A stretch of 64,000 nt of DNA from Trichobilharzia regenti (Eukaryota; Platyhelminthes; Trematoda; Strigeidida; Schistosomatidae), in the NCBI GenBank assembly GCA_944472135.2, contig OX235262.1, positions 71,362,887-71,426,886 on the forward strand, in the 5' to 3' direction. The notes under the pieces were generated by a model. It worked only from the letters and a program-made list of their open reading frames with translations. It was not told the DNA's origin and made no database searches. Each line of letters starts with the position of its first letter. Position 1 is the stretch's first letter. A program made the position numbers and the translations under genes. Shown here piece by piece: positions 54,363-64,000 of this stretch.

Positions 54363-55085
54363 GATATATATATATATATGAACCTAACATGTACGGAAAA
54401 GCCTATGTTTCAGGGGAACAAACACTTATAATAGTGCCATTACCAGGCATCTCCTTCATACGGGTCATGAGGTGGACATCACAAAATCCTCTAAGATTAT
54501 CAATAAACAAGAAATCTCAATGCTCCTCAAGTTTTCCGAAGCAATCTTTATCAAACTCCTGAAACCCGATTTATGTGTTCAGAAAGAAGTAGTTATCAGT
54601 CTTTCCTTGCCCACCTAGTAACTGATTATCTTCATTCTTTCTTTCATTTGATTAGGTAATCTTTGGTTTTATTCTCCCCCCCCCTGTTGATAGAGTGTCA
54701 TTTTGCCTATCTCTTGTTTCTTTGATCTAAACCAAACTCAGTACATTGTAACCCAATTTATCAGTTACTCGTTATCTAACTCACCTCTCGTCTTTATTAT
54801 ATAACTCTTTTACCATTGTATGTATACATTTATTTTGTTTTAACTTGAATTCCCTGTGTAAAAGCTCTATAGTTGTAATGTTCTGAGAACTGTTTATTAA
54901 GTTTGGAGCCTCCTCTCAACTGACGTTGTGTAAAATTTCCAAGTATGTCAAAGCTTTACTGTACATGCACTTAATAATGATTTATTTAGGCTGCAAGCAG
55001 ATGATGAGAAACCAAAGAAATAAATGATGGCACCATATTATTCTGCAAAAACAGTTCTTCTTGCTTTACTCAAATACATATATAT
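54363..55085 (+). pseudogene. PLE-A 3' part
   Basis: Coding traces: KAYVSGEQ, then in shifted frames HLLHTGHEVDITK, LLKFSEAIFIKLLKPDLC and SLSLPT near 54605; then a 3' UTR that matches, inverted, 60240-60640. Ends near 55085 (CTTGCTTTACTCAAATACAT). The GIY-YIG motif itself is gone. Confidence 0.75.
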
Positions 55086-55139
55086 ATGTCACAAACGCCA
55101 GCGAATGTCACTGGCTTTCACCTAGATATGGTGCATTTG

Positions 55140-55797
55140 CTGGAGGATTTTATCATGAGCTGACATCAGTTAGAGAACCATTGGAAAACCACTGGCTGGG
55201 GTCCTCGGGACGGTAAAAATCAATGGTTGGAAACAATTGGTGACATGGCTCAAAATCGTTCTCAGTGGCGCAGATGCATCCAATCCTTGTGACTTATGAT
55301 CTTCAATGAAACTGTTTTGTTCTTCGTTATTACTCCTCCTTTGTCTCACCCCTCTGCTCACTGTTTCTATTATGCTTTTCTTGTACTTTCTTTCGCTTCG
55401 CGTGCTACACGGAGTGTGGCGACTTGAACTTCCGCATATTTGTGCAAAGTTCTATGTCGAAAACAGACAGACAGACAGACTTAGGAGTACTAGACAGCTG
55501 TTTCTTCCTTAGTTTTTGAACTTTTCATCAGTAAACACCCACCTCCACGATTCGAACCCAGGACCTTCTAGTCACAAGGCGAGCCAGCTTACAGACCATT
55601 AGGCTACTGAACCCGATCCATTGACCAGTCCATGAATTCTAACTTCTGCCAATTCACTACATAGCGCCACCACTTCTCAGTGTCTTCTGCGATGAGTAAC
55701 TGTCTTACCCTCAACCTGCTGTATCTTAGCAGTCACAACTTCCCACTAGAATCCTAGGCAACTATCTAAGTGAATAGGGTCAGTCGCTAGTGAGCAT
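55140..55797 (-). mobile_element. SINE-A, full length, split by a LINE insertion
   Basis: 3' region 55140-55187, interruption 55188-55483, then ribozyme, tRNA-like part (GATTCGAACCCAGGACC near 55550) and 5' head to 55797. The ribozyme core is degraded. Confidence 0.8.
55188..55483 (+). mobile_element. LINE 3' end of the second family, inserted in SINE-A
   Basis: Reads WLETIGDMAQNRSQWRRCIQ (C-terminal tail) at about 55225-55285, a 3' UTR matching 33600-33780, and a CAGA repeat (about 55464-55480) as terminal tail. Extremely 5'-truncated. Confidence 0.75.
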
Positions 55798-55935
55798 CTT
55801 ATTGTTTTTCAAGTCTTGGTTTGTAGGGATTAAGTTTGATTGGTTGGAGGATTTAATCATGACATCGGTTAGACAACCATTGGAAAACCACCTGGGAGTA
55901 CTGGACAGCTGTTTTGTCCTAGTTTGGGATTTCTT
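55798..55935 (-). mobile_element. SINE-A, truncated in the ribozyme
   Basis: Tail and 3' region, then CTGTCCAGTAC and TTTTGTCC, cut at about 55932 where the next element begins. Confidence 0.7.
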
Positions 55936-56135
55936 GAAGGAGACAAAGCAGATATATCATAATGGAATCGTTTATGCTTCAGCTCAGGGGACATTAGGTC
56001 AAAGAATATACTGTCAATTAATATTTCACTTGAAGATATTTGTACGAAGGGAAATATCATGCAATAAACTTCTCAGAAAATTTTGTATTTTTATAAATAC
56101 TGTCCAGAATAAAGATGTTATTATTAATATTTTTG
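55936..56135 (+). mobile_element. Non-LTR element 3' end
   Basis: Inverse match of 11205-11410; ends CCAGAATAAAGATG then an ATT-rich tail. Confidence 0.55.
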
Positions 56136-56809
56136 TAAAGTTTGGATGAATCTGGTTCAATCATCTCATAGAAGACATCAGTCTATTCGAGGCTTTAGAT
56201 AAACACGAAATCCACGCCTTGGATATCCTGCTAAGTACCTTCTACGGATCTAGCATGAATTTATTGTCTAAAAATATACCTCGATGGACTCATTTTTTAT
56301 TACTTCAATTCATATTATTTAACTGACATTTATTTCTACTATGTCATAAAATTATTGTATTTTATTTTTTTGTAAACGTGAAGTTACGAAATGAAAACAC
56401 ACTGTTAACTGCGTTTATTCAGTCATTAATCACTATGGTATTTCGCATGATTTGAATGAATGGCGACACTCTTTTATGCATGTGCTGAATGAAATATTTT
56501 ACCCCCTAGAGAGAGAGAGAGAGACAAAGATACCAAAAAAGAGTAAGAGCCTTAACAGACACAGATTATACAAACAATAAAGTTATAGAAATATAAAATT
56601 ATTTAAAATTAGTGAGTACACCATAAAAAGCAAATGACGATGTATTCCATTAATTTTTTTGTTTCCTTTCAACTCGTTCATTTATTTAACTCAAATTCGA
56701 AATTCTTGTCAATATTTAATACTGTCTTAATTAAAAAAAAACTGTTTTTCTTAATAGAGAAAAAAAATAGCGTTATGAAAACATTTTTTTATTGTTGCTG
56801 TTATTTTGC
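56136..56809. other. Unassigned AT-rich stretch
   Basis: GA repeat near 56508-56523. No gene recognised. Confidence 0.35.
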
Positions 56810-56890
56810 GTGTTAGTGATGGCTAGCAATAGTGGAATCTCAGATGTACATTTCGTCCTATTTTGGGCTCATCATATGGATTTACTAATA
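56810..56890 (-). ncRNA. Smalpha-type hammerhead ribozyme
   Basis: Minus strand: core ATGATGA (56875-56869), stem II CC/GG with CAAAATA-type loop, GAAA (56854-56851), TGTACATC, then TGAGATTCCACTATTGCTAG, the start of the next monomer. C3 is changed to A. Confidence 0.7.
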
Positions 56891-57054
56891 TTTCCGTTGA
56901 CAATTGAATTCAGCATAAATCGTTACGAATGTCATGACGATATATACCCAAAGAAATTGCTGATATTTATAAAAAGTAATCTATCATTACTGGTAAATTA
57001 TGTGATGAAGTGAAATTGAAGGATTTTGACCTTCATGAAGAAGGTTTTATCAAA

Positions 57055-57865
57055 TTAAATACACTCTGCACATCTCCATGCGTTCGGTTCTCTGCTAGAG
57101 TTTTCATCTGGCTTCAAGTCTGCCCACATGCTTTCATCTCCTCTTCACATCACCTCCTCCAAGTCACCTCACAATAACCACCAACTCGCCGCTTCACTTT
57201 CGGGTTCCACTCGAGCAATGGCTTGTCTAGTGATGTCACTTGATGGTTTCCTCAGTGTATGCATGGCCAGCCAATCCACCAACTGCATTTCTTCCTGCCT
57301 ATTTGTTTCACAATCGGTTCCTGCTGTGTTGGTTCGCTCATTGCCAGAGATCCCTGTTGCTCATCTTTTCTGGCCGGCCATCTGATCTTCAGCGAAGTAT
57401 TGAGCGAAGACAACTGTAAATGAAGGTCTGAAGTTTGTTTGAGATGCTCTTTATGACGCGCTGGCCAAGTCTCTGATCCGTATAGCAAGTAGCACTGACT
57501 TCACACTGGAGTTGAAAATCTGGATATTATTTTCAATTTCATGCTGAATGCTGTTGACCTCCACACAGACTTGAGAGTAATGAAAGCTTGTCTTGCTTTT
57601 CCGATTCTGGCTTTGATACCCTCGTCAGTTCCGTCCTCCTGCAGTTGAAACGATGCTTCCCAGTTAGGTGGGTAGGTGAAGGAGGTTGTTTCTTTCAGGT
57701 CTCTCCCATTTATGCTGGCTGGCTGATTGTTGTCTGTTGTTGTCAGAACATATGACAAACAGTAACAGTAGTAATGATGGCAAGTGGCCTCAAGCTTCAC
57801 CTCGTAGTCTGTTGGTTGCAGCTTAGATCACTGACGATGCTATGGCTGCACACGATTAAGGAGTA
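57055..57865 (-). mobile_element. RTE copy with shared 5' flank (duplicate of 62.45 kb)
   Basis: Element part about 57055-57755: linker, INGRDLKETTSF, LLYGSETW at 57488, RKKCSWWIGW near 57260. Bases 57756-57865 are not RTE sequence but match 63149-63268. The 3' end is cut at 57055. Nearly identical to 62455-63268. Confidence 0.88.
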
Positions 57866-58089
57866 ACGGACTAGGATGAATAGATATTGTTTGCGCCTTG
57901 TTTAACGGTGCAATAATAATGTTGGGAAATCTCATGATGAACACATCAGTGTAACTGGCTCCACAAGAGCAATCAAACTAGTAGATACACGGAGAGAGAG
58001 TGAAATAGGGTGGTTTTTCTTTGATCCCCTAACATATATTTACATGTATTCTGCTACTCAATAACATCAAAACACGATTTCATGCAAGG

Positions 58090-58530
58090 CGCAGCAAGAC
58101 ACAGACTTATATGAACAGCTATCCCCTTCTCTGGCTGGCTCCATACTCAAGATCAAACAGTCAGCCGATTGCCTAGAAAGAATTAGAAACAAGAAACTCT
58201 GGTTGGAAACAAACCAACAGGCAAGAGCCGATCGCTCAACAAATATGTAGGAGAAAACAAAGATGGATCGGACACACTCTGAAGAGGCCGTCGAACGACA
58301 TCGCGCTCAGTACAAACGATTGCTCGAGTGGAACTCAAACAGGTTGCGACGACTGGTTTGTCAATGCAAGGGTGACATGGAAAAGATCGTGCGTTCGGGA
58401 GGAGGAGATGACAGATTATGGGCATTTGTGCGGCTAGCCTGCTGAAGAGAACGGCAGAAGATAGGACAAAGTATAGATGTGTTGTTTAAGGTTCATGTTC
58501 CACTCGGAACTCAAAGGAATAATAATATGC
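58090..58530 (+). mobile_element. RTE 3' part
   Basis: Blocks from the thumb (CTGGCTGGCTCCATACTCAA) through RKQRWIGHTLKR-like sequence to the 3' end (TGTTCCACTCGGAACTCAAA) with an AATAATAT tail. Confidence 0.8.
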
Positions 58531-59259
58531 ACCATAAAAGTACCTGAATAGTGCTGATAGATAACTAGCTATTCCACAAAGTATTCCTCTCAGACAACAT
58601 ACTTAATTTTCAACAAAAAGGAAGGCTAAATAAAGACGGCTGTTAAACACACGAAGATCTTTAAGGAAAAAACAACCTAAAAAAGCATGAGACCTAAATT
58701 CTGTCAACAAGAATCAAATCGAATAATAAACATACGGAAAAGACAGCAAAATGGTCCAACCTTGAGTTCAGTCAAACGAAACACTGTGTGATCAGTAAAA
58801 CAAGACTGTATTTTCAACAATTCAGCACAACACACTGAAGAACAAAGTGGAGTGGAGAGGAAGTCATAAACAAAACAAAGACTAAGAAAGAAAAGACCAA
58901 GACAAGATAGAAATGAAATGTCAGAACAATATTTCACAAATCGTCTATAATAGTAGACGTTCTACTACTGTATCGCTGATGCTAAAGATAAGACACCAAA
59001 AGGAAAAGATGATATGACACCGATATGTGTAAAACTTGGGCACTATGGTAGTAAGTAATTTCATATTAGTTCGTTTATTAGATATATCACATAGTGAAAC
59101 AGTATTATTTACTGGATGACATTTCGAACATGACAATAATAAGAGCGATATACTTTTGGGTCACCAGGTGAACACACTCACTACTCAGTCACTGGTTTGG
59201 AATCCAGTAGCCAGTTAATTCTAGTTTTTACCAGCTGGTGATATACATATTGACTATTT
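58531..59259. other. Unassigned
   Basis: Minus frames of 77 and 63 codons at 58704-58937 and 58945-59136 show no recognised domain. Confidence 0.3.
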
Positions 59260-59457
59260 TTCATTTATTTACTTATTTTTTTTATTACAGATTGATTCCA
59301 CAGTGTATTTTGGTACAAGTATGGAATTTTCAGAATGTGATGTCGGTAGCCCAAATTTTGCAGGCTGACCATAGATATCAAGTATGCGTCGGCAAAAATC
59401 GAACCCCAGACCGCCTGCATGGTCGGCGAGAGTCCTAACCATTACCAGTCCTTAGTG
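59260..59457 (-). mobile_element. SINE-C copy
   Basis: On the minus strand, A-box-like TAATGGTTAGGACTCTCG, B box GGGGTTCGATT, the same body as 53145-53333, and a tail of AAATA type. Confidence 0.75.
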
Positions 59458-59790
59458 AGCATCTAACCTCACACTCAACATGGTGGATCCAGCTGGTTAC
59501 CGATTCCCACTAAAACTTCGTCCTGTAATCGATCATGTGTTGACACTTGATTAATTTTCAAATGCTGGTTTGAAAGGATTCAACTGACTCCAAATAAGAT
59601 AAGCCCTATGAACAACGGAGTACTGCACAGGTGTTATCAGCTGTTTTAATTCTTGTTGAAATTGTGGATGAATATGACTGAAGAGTCCCAAACAATGACT
59701 AAGTAGCTATTGAGTGTACTCTGATATTCAGTGACTGTCTAACTGATGTCATTTCATTATCCAACTTGAAGTCAATCAAGTTAACGATTA
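59458..59790. mobile_element. SINE-A fragments in foldback order
   Basis: Minus 5' head piece (59458-59560), minus tail piece (59561-59670), plus ribozyme and 3' region (59671-59790). The plus ribozyme has CTGAAGAGTCCCAAAC, then decays. Confidence 0.6.
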
Positions 59791-60110
59791 AAAATTCGGA
59801 AGAGCTCACTTTCTTCGCTTATCTAGGAAGTATCGTTTCAACTCTAGGCACTCAGCATGGATAAAGATATCAAAACCAGAATAGGGAAGACAAGACAAAC
59901 CTGTGTCACTCTGAAATCAATTTTGAATTCTTCTATGCTCCGCACGAAATGCACGAAATCCGATTTTCAACACCAACTTTTAAACGAGTCAGTTCTTCTT
60001 TATCGTTCAGCATCTTGGTGACTGCGTCATGAAAAACATTTCTAACAGATTGCAGACTTCTGTTGACAGTTTTCTACCCTGGCCCCGAACAGAAGATTAG
60101 ATGGCTAGAA
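59791..60110 (+). mobile_element. RTE fragment
   Basis: From the linker (GAGCTCACTTTCTTCGCTTA) through the thumb (GCAGACTTCTGTTGACAG), cut near 60110. Confidence 0.65.
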
Positions 60111-60184
60111 GGAAATTAAAATAAGGACGACTTAGGCGTCCGAAGGTGATATTTGGAAGAAAGAAACTTCATACATTTATTCCC

Positions 60185-61010
60185 CTTAATGAATTTGAAC
60201 AAAGCAAGAACTACAGTTTTAGCAGAATAATGTGGTACCATCATTTATTTCGTTGGCTTCTCATCAGCTGCTTAGAGCCTAAATAAATTATGAGGTTTAA
60301 GTACAGACATGTTTTAACATACTTGCAAATTTTACATGTTGTCAGTTGACAGAAAATTCCACAATTTGTAAACAGTGCTCAGAAGATTGCGCTTATATAG
60401 TTTTCACACTGGCAGTTCAAGTTAAAACAAAATAAATGTATGCAGAAAATGATAAAGGAGTTACGCAATAAAGATGAGATGTGCGTTAGATGCATAGTGA
60501 CTAGTAAGTTAGGTAACAATGAACTGAGTTGAGCTCAAATCATAGAAACAAGAGACAAGCAAAATTACAGATTATAAAAAGGGAGGGTGAGGTTAAAGAC
60601 AAAGATTACGTAATCAGATGAGAGAAAAAAAGGCATCCAGTTACCAAGGCAAGGAAAGACTAATAACTGCTTCTTTCTGAACACATAGATCAGGTTTCAA
60701 GCGTTTGATAGAAATCGCTTCAGCAAAATTAAGGAGAATTGAGCTCTTTTGCCTATTGATACTTTTGAACGACTTTTCGACGTCCACCTCATGATCCGTG
60801 TCGAGGAGATGCCTGGCGATGGCACTGTTTAGAGTATTTGTTCCTTTTAGACGTAAGCTTTTTGGTACGTGTTCAGAAAATCGTAGATATGCCCTTCTTT
60901 CTGTTCTTCCAATGTAACTGCTCCCGCAGATACACGTAAATTTGTATATACAGTTGGAGGTAACATGAGAAGGATATCTATCGATTTTTGATTGCACCAA
61001 AGAGCAAAGA
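60185..61010 (-). mobile_element. PLE-A 3' part with long 3' UTR
   Basis: Coding frame below; 3' UTR 60640-60210 matches 54610-55050 inverted; 3' tail ATTCCCCTTAATGAATTTG (about 60192-60210) matches the tails at 10.3 and 43.3 kb. No 5' arm recognised. Confidence 0.82.
60641..61010 (-). CDS. PLE GIY-YIG endonuclease domain, open
   Basis: The open frame runs to LPW-stop at 60641. Signatures in order: SNCIYKFTCICGSSYIGRTE (GIY-YIG), the helix RFSEHVPKSLRL, SAIARHLLDTDHEVDVE, ILLNFAEAISIKRLKPDLC, QKEAVISLSLPW. Upstream of 61010 the frame continues by chance into an RTE piece, so no start can be assigned. Intact domain without its reverse transcriptase. Confidence 0.82.
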
Positions 61011-61014
61011 AACT

Positions 61015-61105
61015 TATTGAGAATATCATTAGGCTGGCTGAAGAGGACAGCAGAGAACAAGATAAAATGAAGATGTTCAGTAGTAACTCAAGGAAATAAT
61101 AATAA
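61015..61105 (+). mobile_element. RTE 3' end
   Basis: GGCTGGCTGAAGAGGACAGC to an AATAATAATAA tail. Confidence 0.7.
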
Positions 61106-61111
61106 TAAGAG

Positions 61112-61185
61112 AATTTTCAAGTATTGGTTTCGTAGGGATTTTTGTTTGATTGCATAAAGGACTTCATCATCAGCTGACATCACTT
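61112..61185 (-). mobile_element. SINE-A tail fragment
   Basis: TTTTCAAGTATTGGTTTCGT to CAGAACCACC, then lost. Confidence 0.7.
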
Positions 61186-62399
61186 ACAGAACCACCAGTT
61201 TTTCTGACTTACTTCACATTTGTGTTGAAAATTCGAATTTCGATGTTTATCAGCGTGTAGTACACTATAATTACTGCACCTGATGTTCTCCACATCTTTC
61301 ATACTTTGTGTAGGAGGAGGGTGGCGGGGAAATAATTACAGAACTTCATTATATATATATACAGCACTAATAATAACAATAATAAACGGAAAAATATTTT
61401 ACAAAAATAATAATAAGTTGGTTGGAACAACAATTTATGTATTAATGTTGGGAAGAATAAAAAGGGTGATTTTTATTTACTGTTTGCATTAACTTACTAA
61501 TTTCATACTTAACGCTTTCTTCATCACATTAGATGCGTGTTAAACAAGTTATCGTTCGTTCAGTTATTGTTGTTATTTGTCTTCTGTATTTAGTCATGCG
61601 AGCTTAAAGTCTTCATTATTTACTTCTGGTTCTACTTGATGAGATGCAATAGGGAGCATATAGAAGAAAATAATTACAACAGCCTTATTATGTTTACAAT
61701 AACACTAATAAGAATAAGAATCAATTGATTGATCGGTTAATGAATTATAAAAGCAATCATAATAATAAAAAATAATAATGACAACAATTCATTAATGATT
61801 ACAAGATTGAAAATCGCTGTTCATTTACTGTTTTACAGTCAGTTGGATTTCATATTTTATTTAGTCATATGAGTGTAAAATCCTGCTAACCGGCCTCTTG
61901 TTCTATCTTAGGATATACAGGGTGAAGCCTGCGGTGGTTACACGGGGTCAACGCCGATACAGGCCAGTTGGCCTAAATGGTATACCACTTACACTACTGA
62001 CAGATATTATGGGTCTTCCGGATACGGGACAATCCTTTTTTTAGGCCTTGCATGAAGTAATAAAGTGGAGTTATAAAGAAGAATAAGCTAAATGTCAGAG
62101 TTGACGAATTGTAATAGTTCAACATTGGATTAAAATGGTCATTTTCTAGAAATCGCTAAGATATAAAACACCTAGGGAAAATTAGAAGAATTTATAAATC
62201 TGAGGTACCTTACATTTGATATAGATCCTCTGTATTACAACAATCATAGAAACAAACCAGCTAATATAAAAATCTCGTTTGTGTCTGAAATTGAAAATAA
62301 AACATTTTGACATTTAGAAGGATTCAGGTGGTGGAAAGCTTTTCATATTTTTAAGTCTGTACTGCGAAGCAGTAGTTTGTTAGGCAGTTATGTCAGTCA
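61186..62399. other. Unassigned; possible diverged tandem repeat
   Basis: Bases about 61310-61640 and 61655-61910 share blocks in the same order (AAATAATTACA, TATTTAGTCATGCGAG against TATTTAGTCATATGAG). No coding. A tRNA-like or other origin could not be shown. Confidence 0.3.
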
Positions 62400-63268
62400 G
62401 AACATATTATTATTATATCCTTTAATTCGTAGAGAAAACATAGGGCTTCAGCTGCGCGTCTCCATTGCCTTCGATTCTCTGCCAACCTTTTCACCCCGCT
62501 CCAAGTCTCCCCACATGCTTTCATCTCCTCTTCACATCACCTCCTCCAAGTCACCCTCACAATAACCACCAACTCGCCGCTTCCCTTTCGGGTTCCACTC
62601 GAGAAATGGTTTGTCTAGTGATGTCACTTGATGGTTTCCTCAGTGTATGCATGGCCAGCCAATCCGCCAACTGCATTTCTTCCTGCCTATTTGTTTCACA
62701 ATCGGTTCCTGCTGTGTTGGTTCGCTCATTGCCAGAGATCCCTGTTGCTCATCTTTTCTGGCCGGCCATCTGATCTTGAGCGAAGTATTGAGCGAAGACA
62801 ACTGTAAATGAAGGTCTGAAGTTTGTTTGAGATGCTCTTTATGACGCGCTGGCCAAGTCTCTGATCCGTATAGCAAGTAGCACTGACTTCACATTGGAGT
62901 TGAAAATCTGGATATTATTTTCAATTTCATGCTGAATGCTGTTGACCTCCACACAAACTTGAGAGTAATGAAAGCTTGTCTTACCTTTCCGATTTTGGCT
63001 TTGATATCCCTGTCAGTTCCGTCGGCCTGTAGTTGAATTGATGCTTCCCAGGTAGGTGGTTAGGTAAAGGGGTTGTTTCTTTCAGGTCTCTCCCATTTAT
63101 GCTGGCTGGCTGATTGTTGTCTGTTGTTGTCAGAACATATAACAAACAGTAACAGTAGTAATGATGGCAAAAGGCCTCAAGCTTCACCTCGTAGTCTGTT
63201 GGTTGCAGCTTAGATCACTGACGATGCTATGGCTGCACACGATTAAGGAGTAACGGACTAGGATAAAA
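62400..63268 (-). mobile_element. RTE copy with 5' flank, source-like twin of 57 kb
   Basis: 3' end at about 62405 with ATTATTATAT tail; LLYGSETW at 62876; linker near 63080. The non-RTE flank 63149-63268 matches 57756-57865. This copy keeps the real 3' end, so it is closer to the original. Confidence 0.88.
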
Positions 63269-63740
63269 CAAGTTTCCAGTGCTTCCTGGTTTCTAATCAC
63301 TCTCTCACTAATGTATTTTCACGGAAACACTTCGGCTGAAATCAATTCAAATCACTGGGAAAACACATAATCTCGAGATCAATCTCCAGGTAATTAGTGA
63401 TTACTGCATAGGTGTCCTGAAGTTGTCATGAGAAGTCACGGCTAATGGGATCTACTATATCACTGGTGGCATTAGTCAGCAATAACGCTAAACTGACAAA
63501 TTCAGAATTCCCAAGTCACTGAATTCCAAGAGCAAGGGCTTGAATAGTTAGCAAACTTTGTTCTTGTAACCTAAAGATTACAGACTTGATCCCTGATAGA
63601 GGGGGGGATGCACACCGAAGAAGAGTCTCAAACTAGAGTGAAACCCCTCTCATGTTCTTCTCGGCCTTGAGTCATTTTCTAACTAATGCTGCTTTATGAC
63701 GAAATCTACATTGAAAGTTTTAAGCAAAATCCCTATTAAA
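63250..63740 (+). mobile_element. SINE-A: short piece plus near full copy, diverged
   Basis: Piece 63250-63345 with GGACTAGGATAAAACAAG; then a longer copy 63360-63740 with head, tRNA-like part (CTTGTAACCTAAAGATTACA) and a decayed ribozyme (CGAAGAAGAGTCTC). Confidence 0.6.
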
Positions 63741-64000
63741 AAAATCCATAATCTCTAAATAAAACTCTTGTTTTTAATTTTTTTTAAATCATTAAATAGT
63801 TTCTGTTTTTTTTGTCTTGTTCTTTTCGCTCTTCTCTCTTCCCCACCTCCCCCTCTGCGCTTAAAGATGAAAGTAAATCATTGCTCGATTTTTCTCTCAT
63901 CTCAATTATCTTGATCTTTATTGTGCAAAGAAAGAGAAACGAAATTAAGTTGTGAATAGAACGAGGAATTTCGCTTGAATACAATTTATTATTATAGTTA
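63741..64000. other. Unassigned end of window
   Basis: T-rich and CT-rich sequence; nothing recognised. Confidence 0.35.

Noticed and set aside
1..64000. CRISPR array or bacterial operon
   Set aside because: No regularly spaced short repeats, no ribosome binding sites or gene runs; the content is that of a metazoan repeat-rich genome.

Overview
The window reads as a stretch of schistosome (blood fluke) nuclear DNA that is almost wholly built from transposable elements. The evidence is an AT-rich background, several Smalpha-type hammerhead ribozyme copies (Smalpha is the known Schistosoma ribozyme retroposon), many RTE-clade LINE copies, Penelope-like elements (PLEs) with GIY-YIG endonuclease domains, and a CR1-like LINE. 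I found no convincing host gene, rRNA, functional tRNA or CRISPR array. Three unrecognised open frames (3.65-4.16, 34.27-34.6 and 45.95-46.2 kb) are the only candidates for host exons. The species cannot be fixed from the sequence alone. Family names (SINE-A to E, PLE-A and PLE-B, repeat X) are labels made for this window.

Layout. 0-7 kb: RTE copies on both strands, one bounded by a perfect 13-bp target-site duplication (TSD). 7-21 kb: dense SINE-A copies, one compact PLE foldback with a 14-bp TSD, and a CR1 fragment. 21-25 kb: a large PLE palindrome and a second PLE fragment. 26-31 kb: two RTE copies stacked at one target site inside repeat X. 31-39 kb: SINE-D cluster, PLE and RTE remnants, SINE-A pairs. 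39.5-43.2 kb: the longest RTE copy, a chimera carrying flanking DNA from the 27-kb locus. 43.3-44.3 kb: another PLE foldback. 45-64 kb: scattered SINE, PLE and RTE copies, including a duplicated RTE-plus-flank block (57 and 62.5 kb).

Main result. About 40 copies or pieces belong to SINE-A, which has a tRNA-like head (A and B boxes) followed by a type I hammerhead ribozyme consensus (CTGAAGA core, GTCC/GGAC stem II, GAAA, GTC cleavage site, TACTG/CAGTA stem I). Many copies are head-to-head foldbacks: a partial inverted copy of the 3' part sits at the 5' end of a fuller copy. At least three such pairs are bounded as one unit by 13-16 bp TSDs, and arms share private mutations. The PLEs here show the same architecture with a 14-bp TSD, so I infer that PLE machinery may mobilise the ribozyme SINE. 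A second tRNA-headed family (SINE-D) carries another hammerhead-like 3' motif. SINE-B instead looks assembled from RTE 5'-UTR and 3'-end sequence, which points to RTE machinery. Most copies are mutated, and ribozyme activity is inferred from the consensus, not shown.
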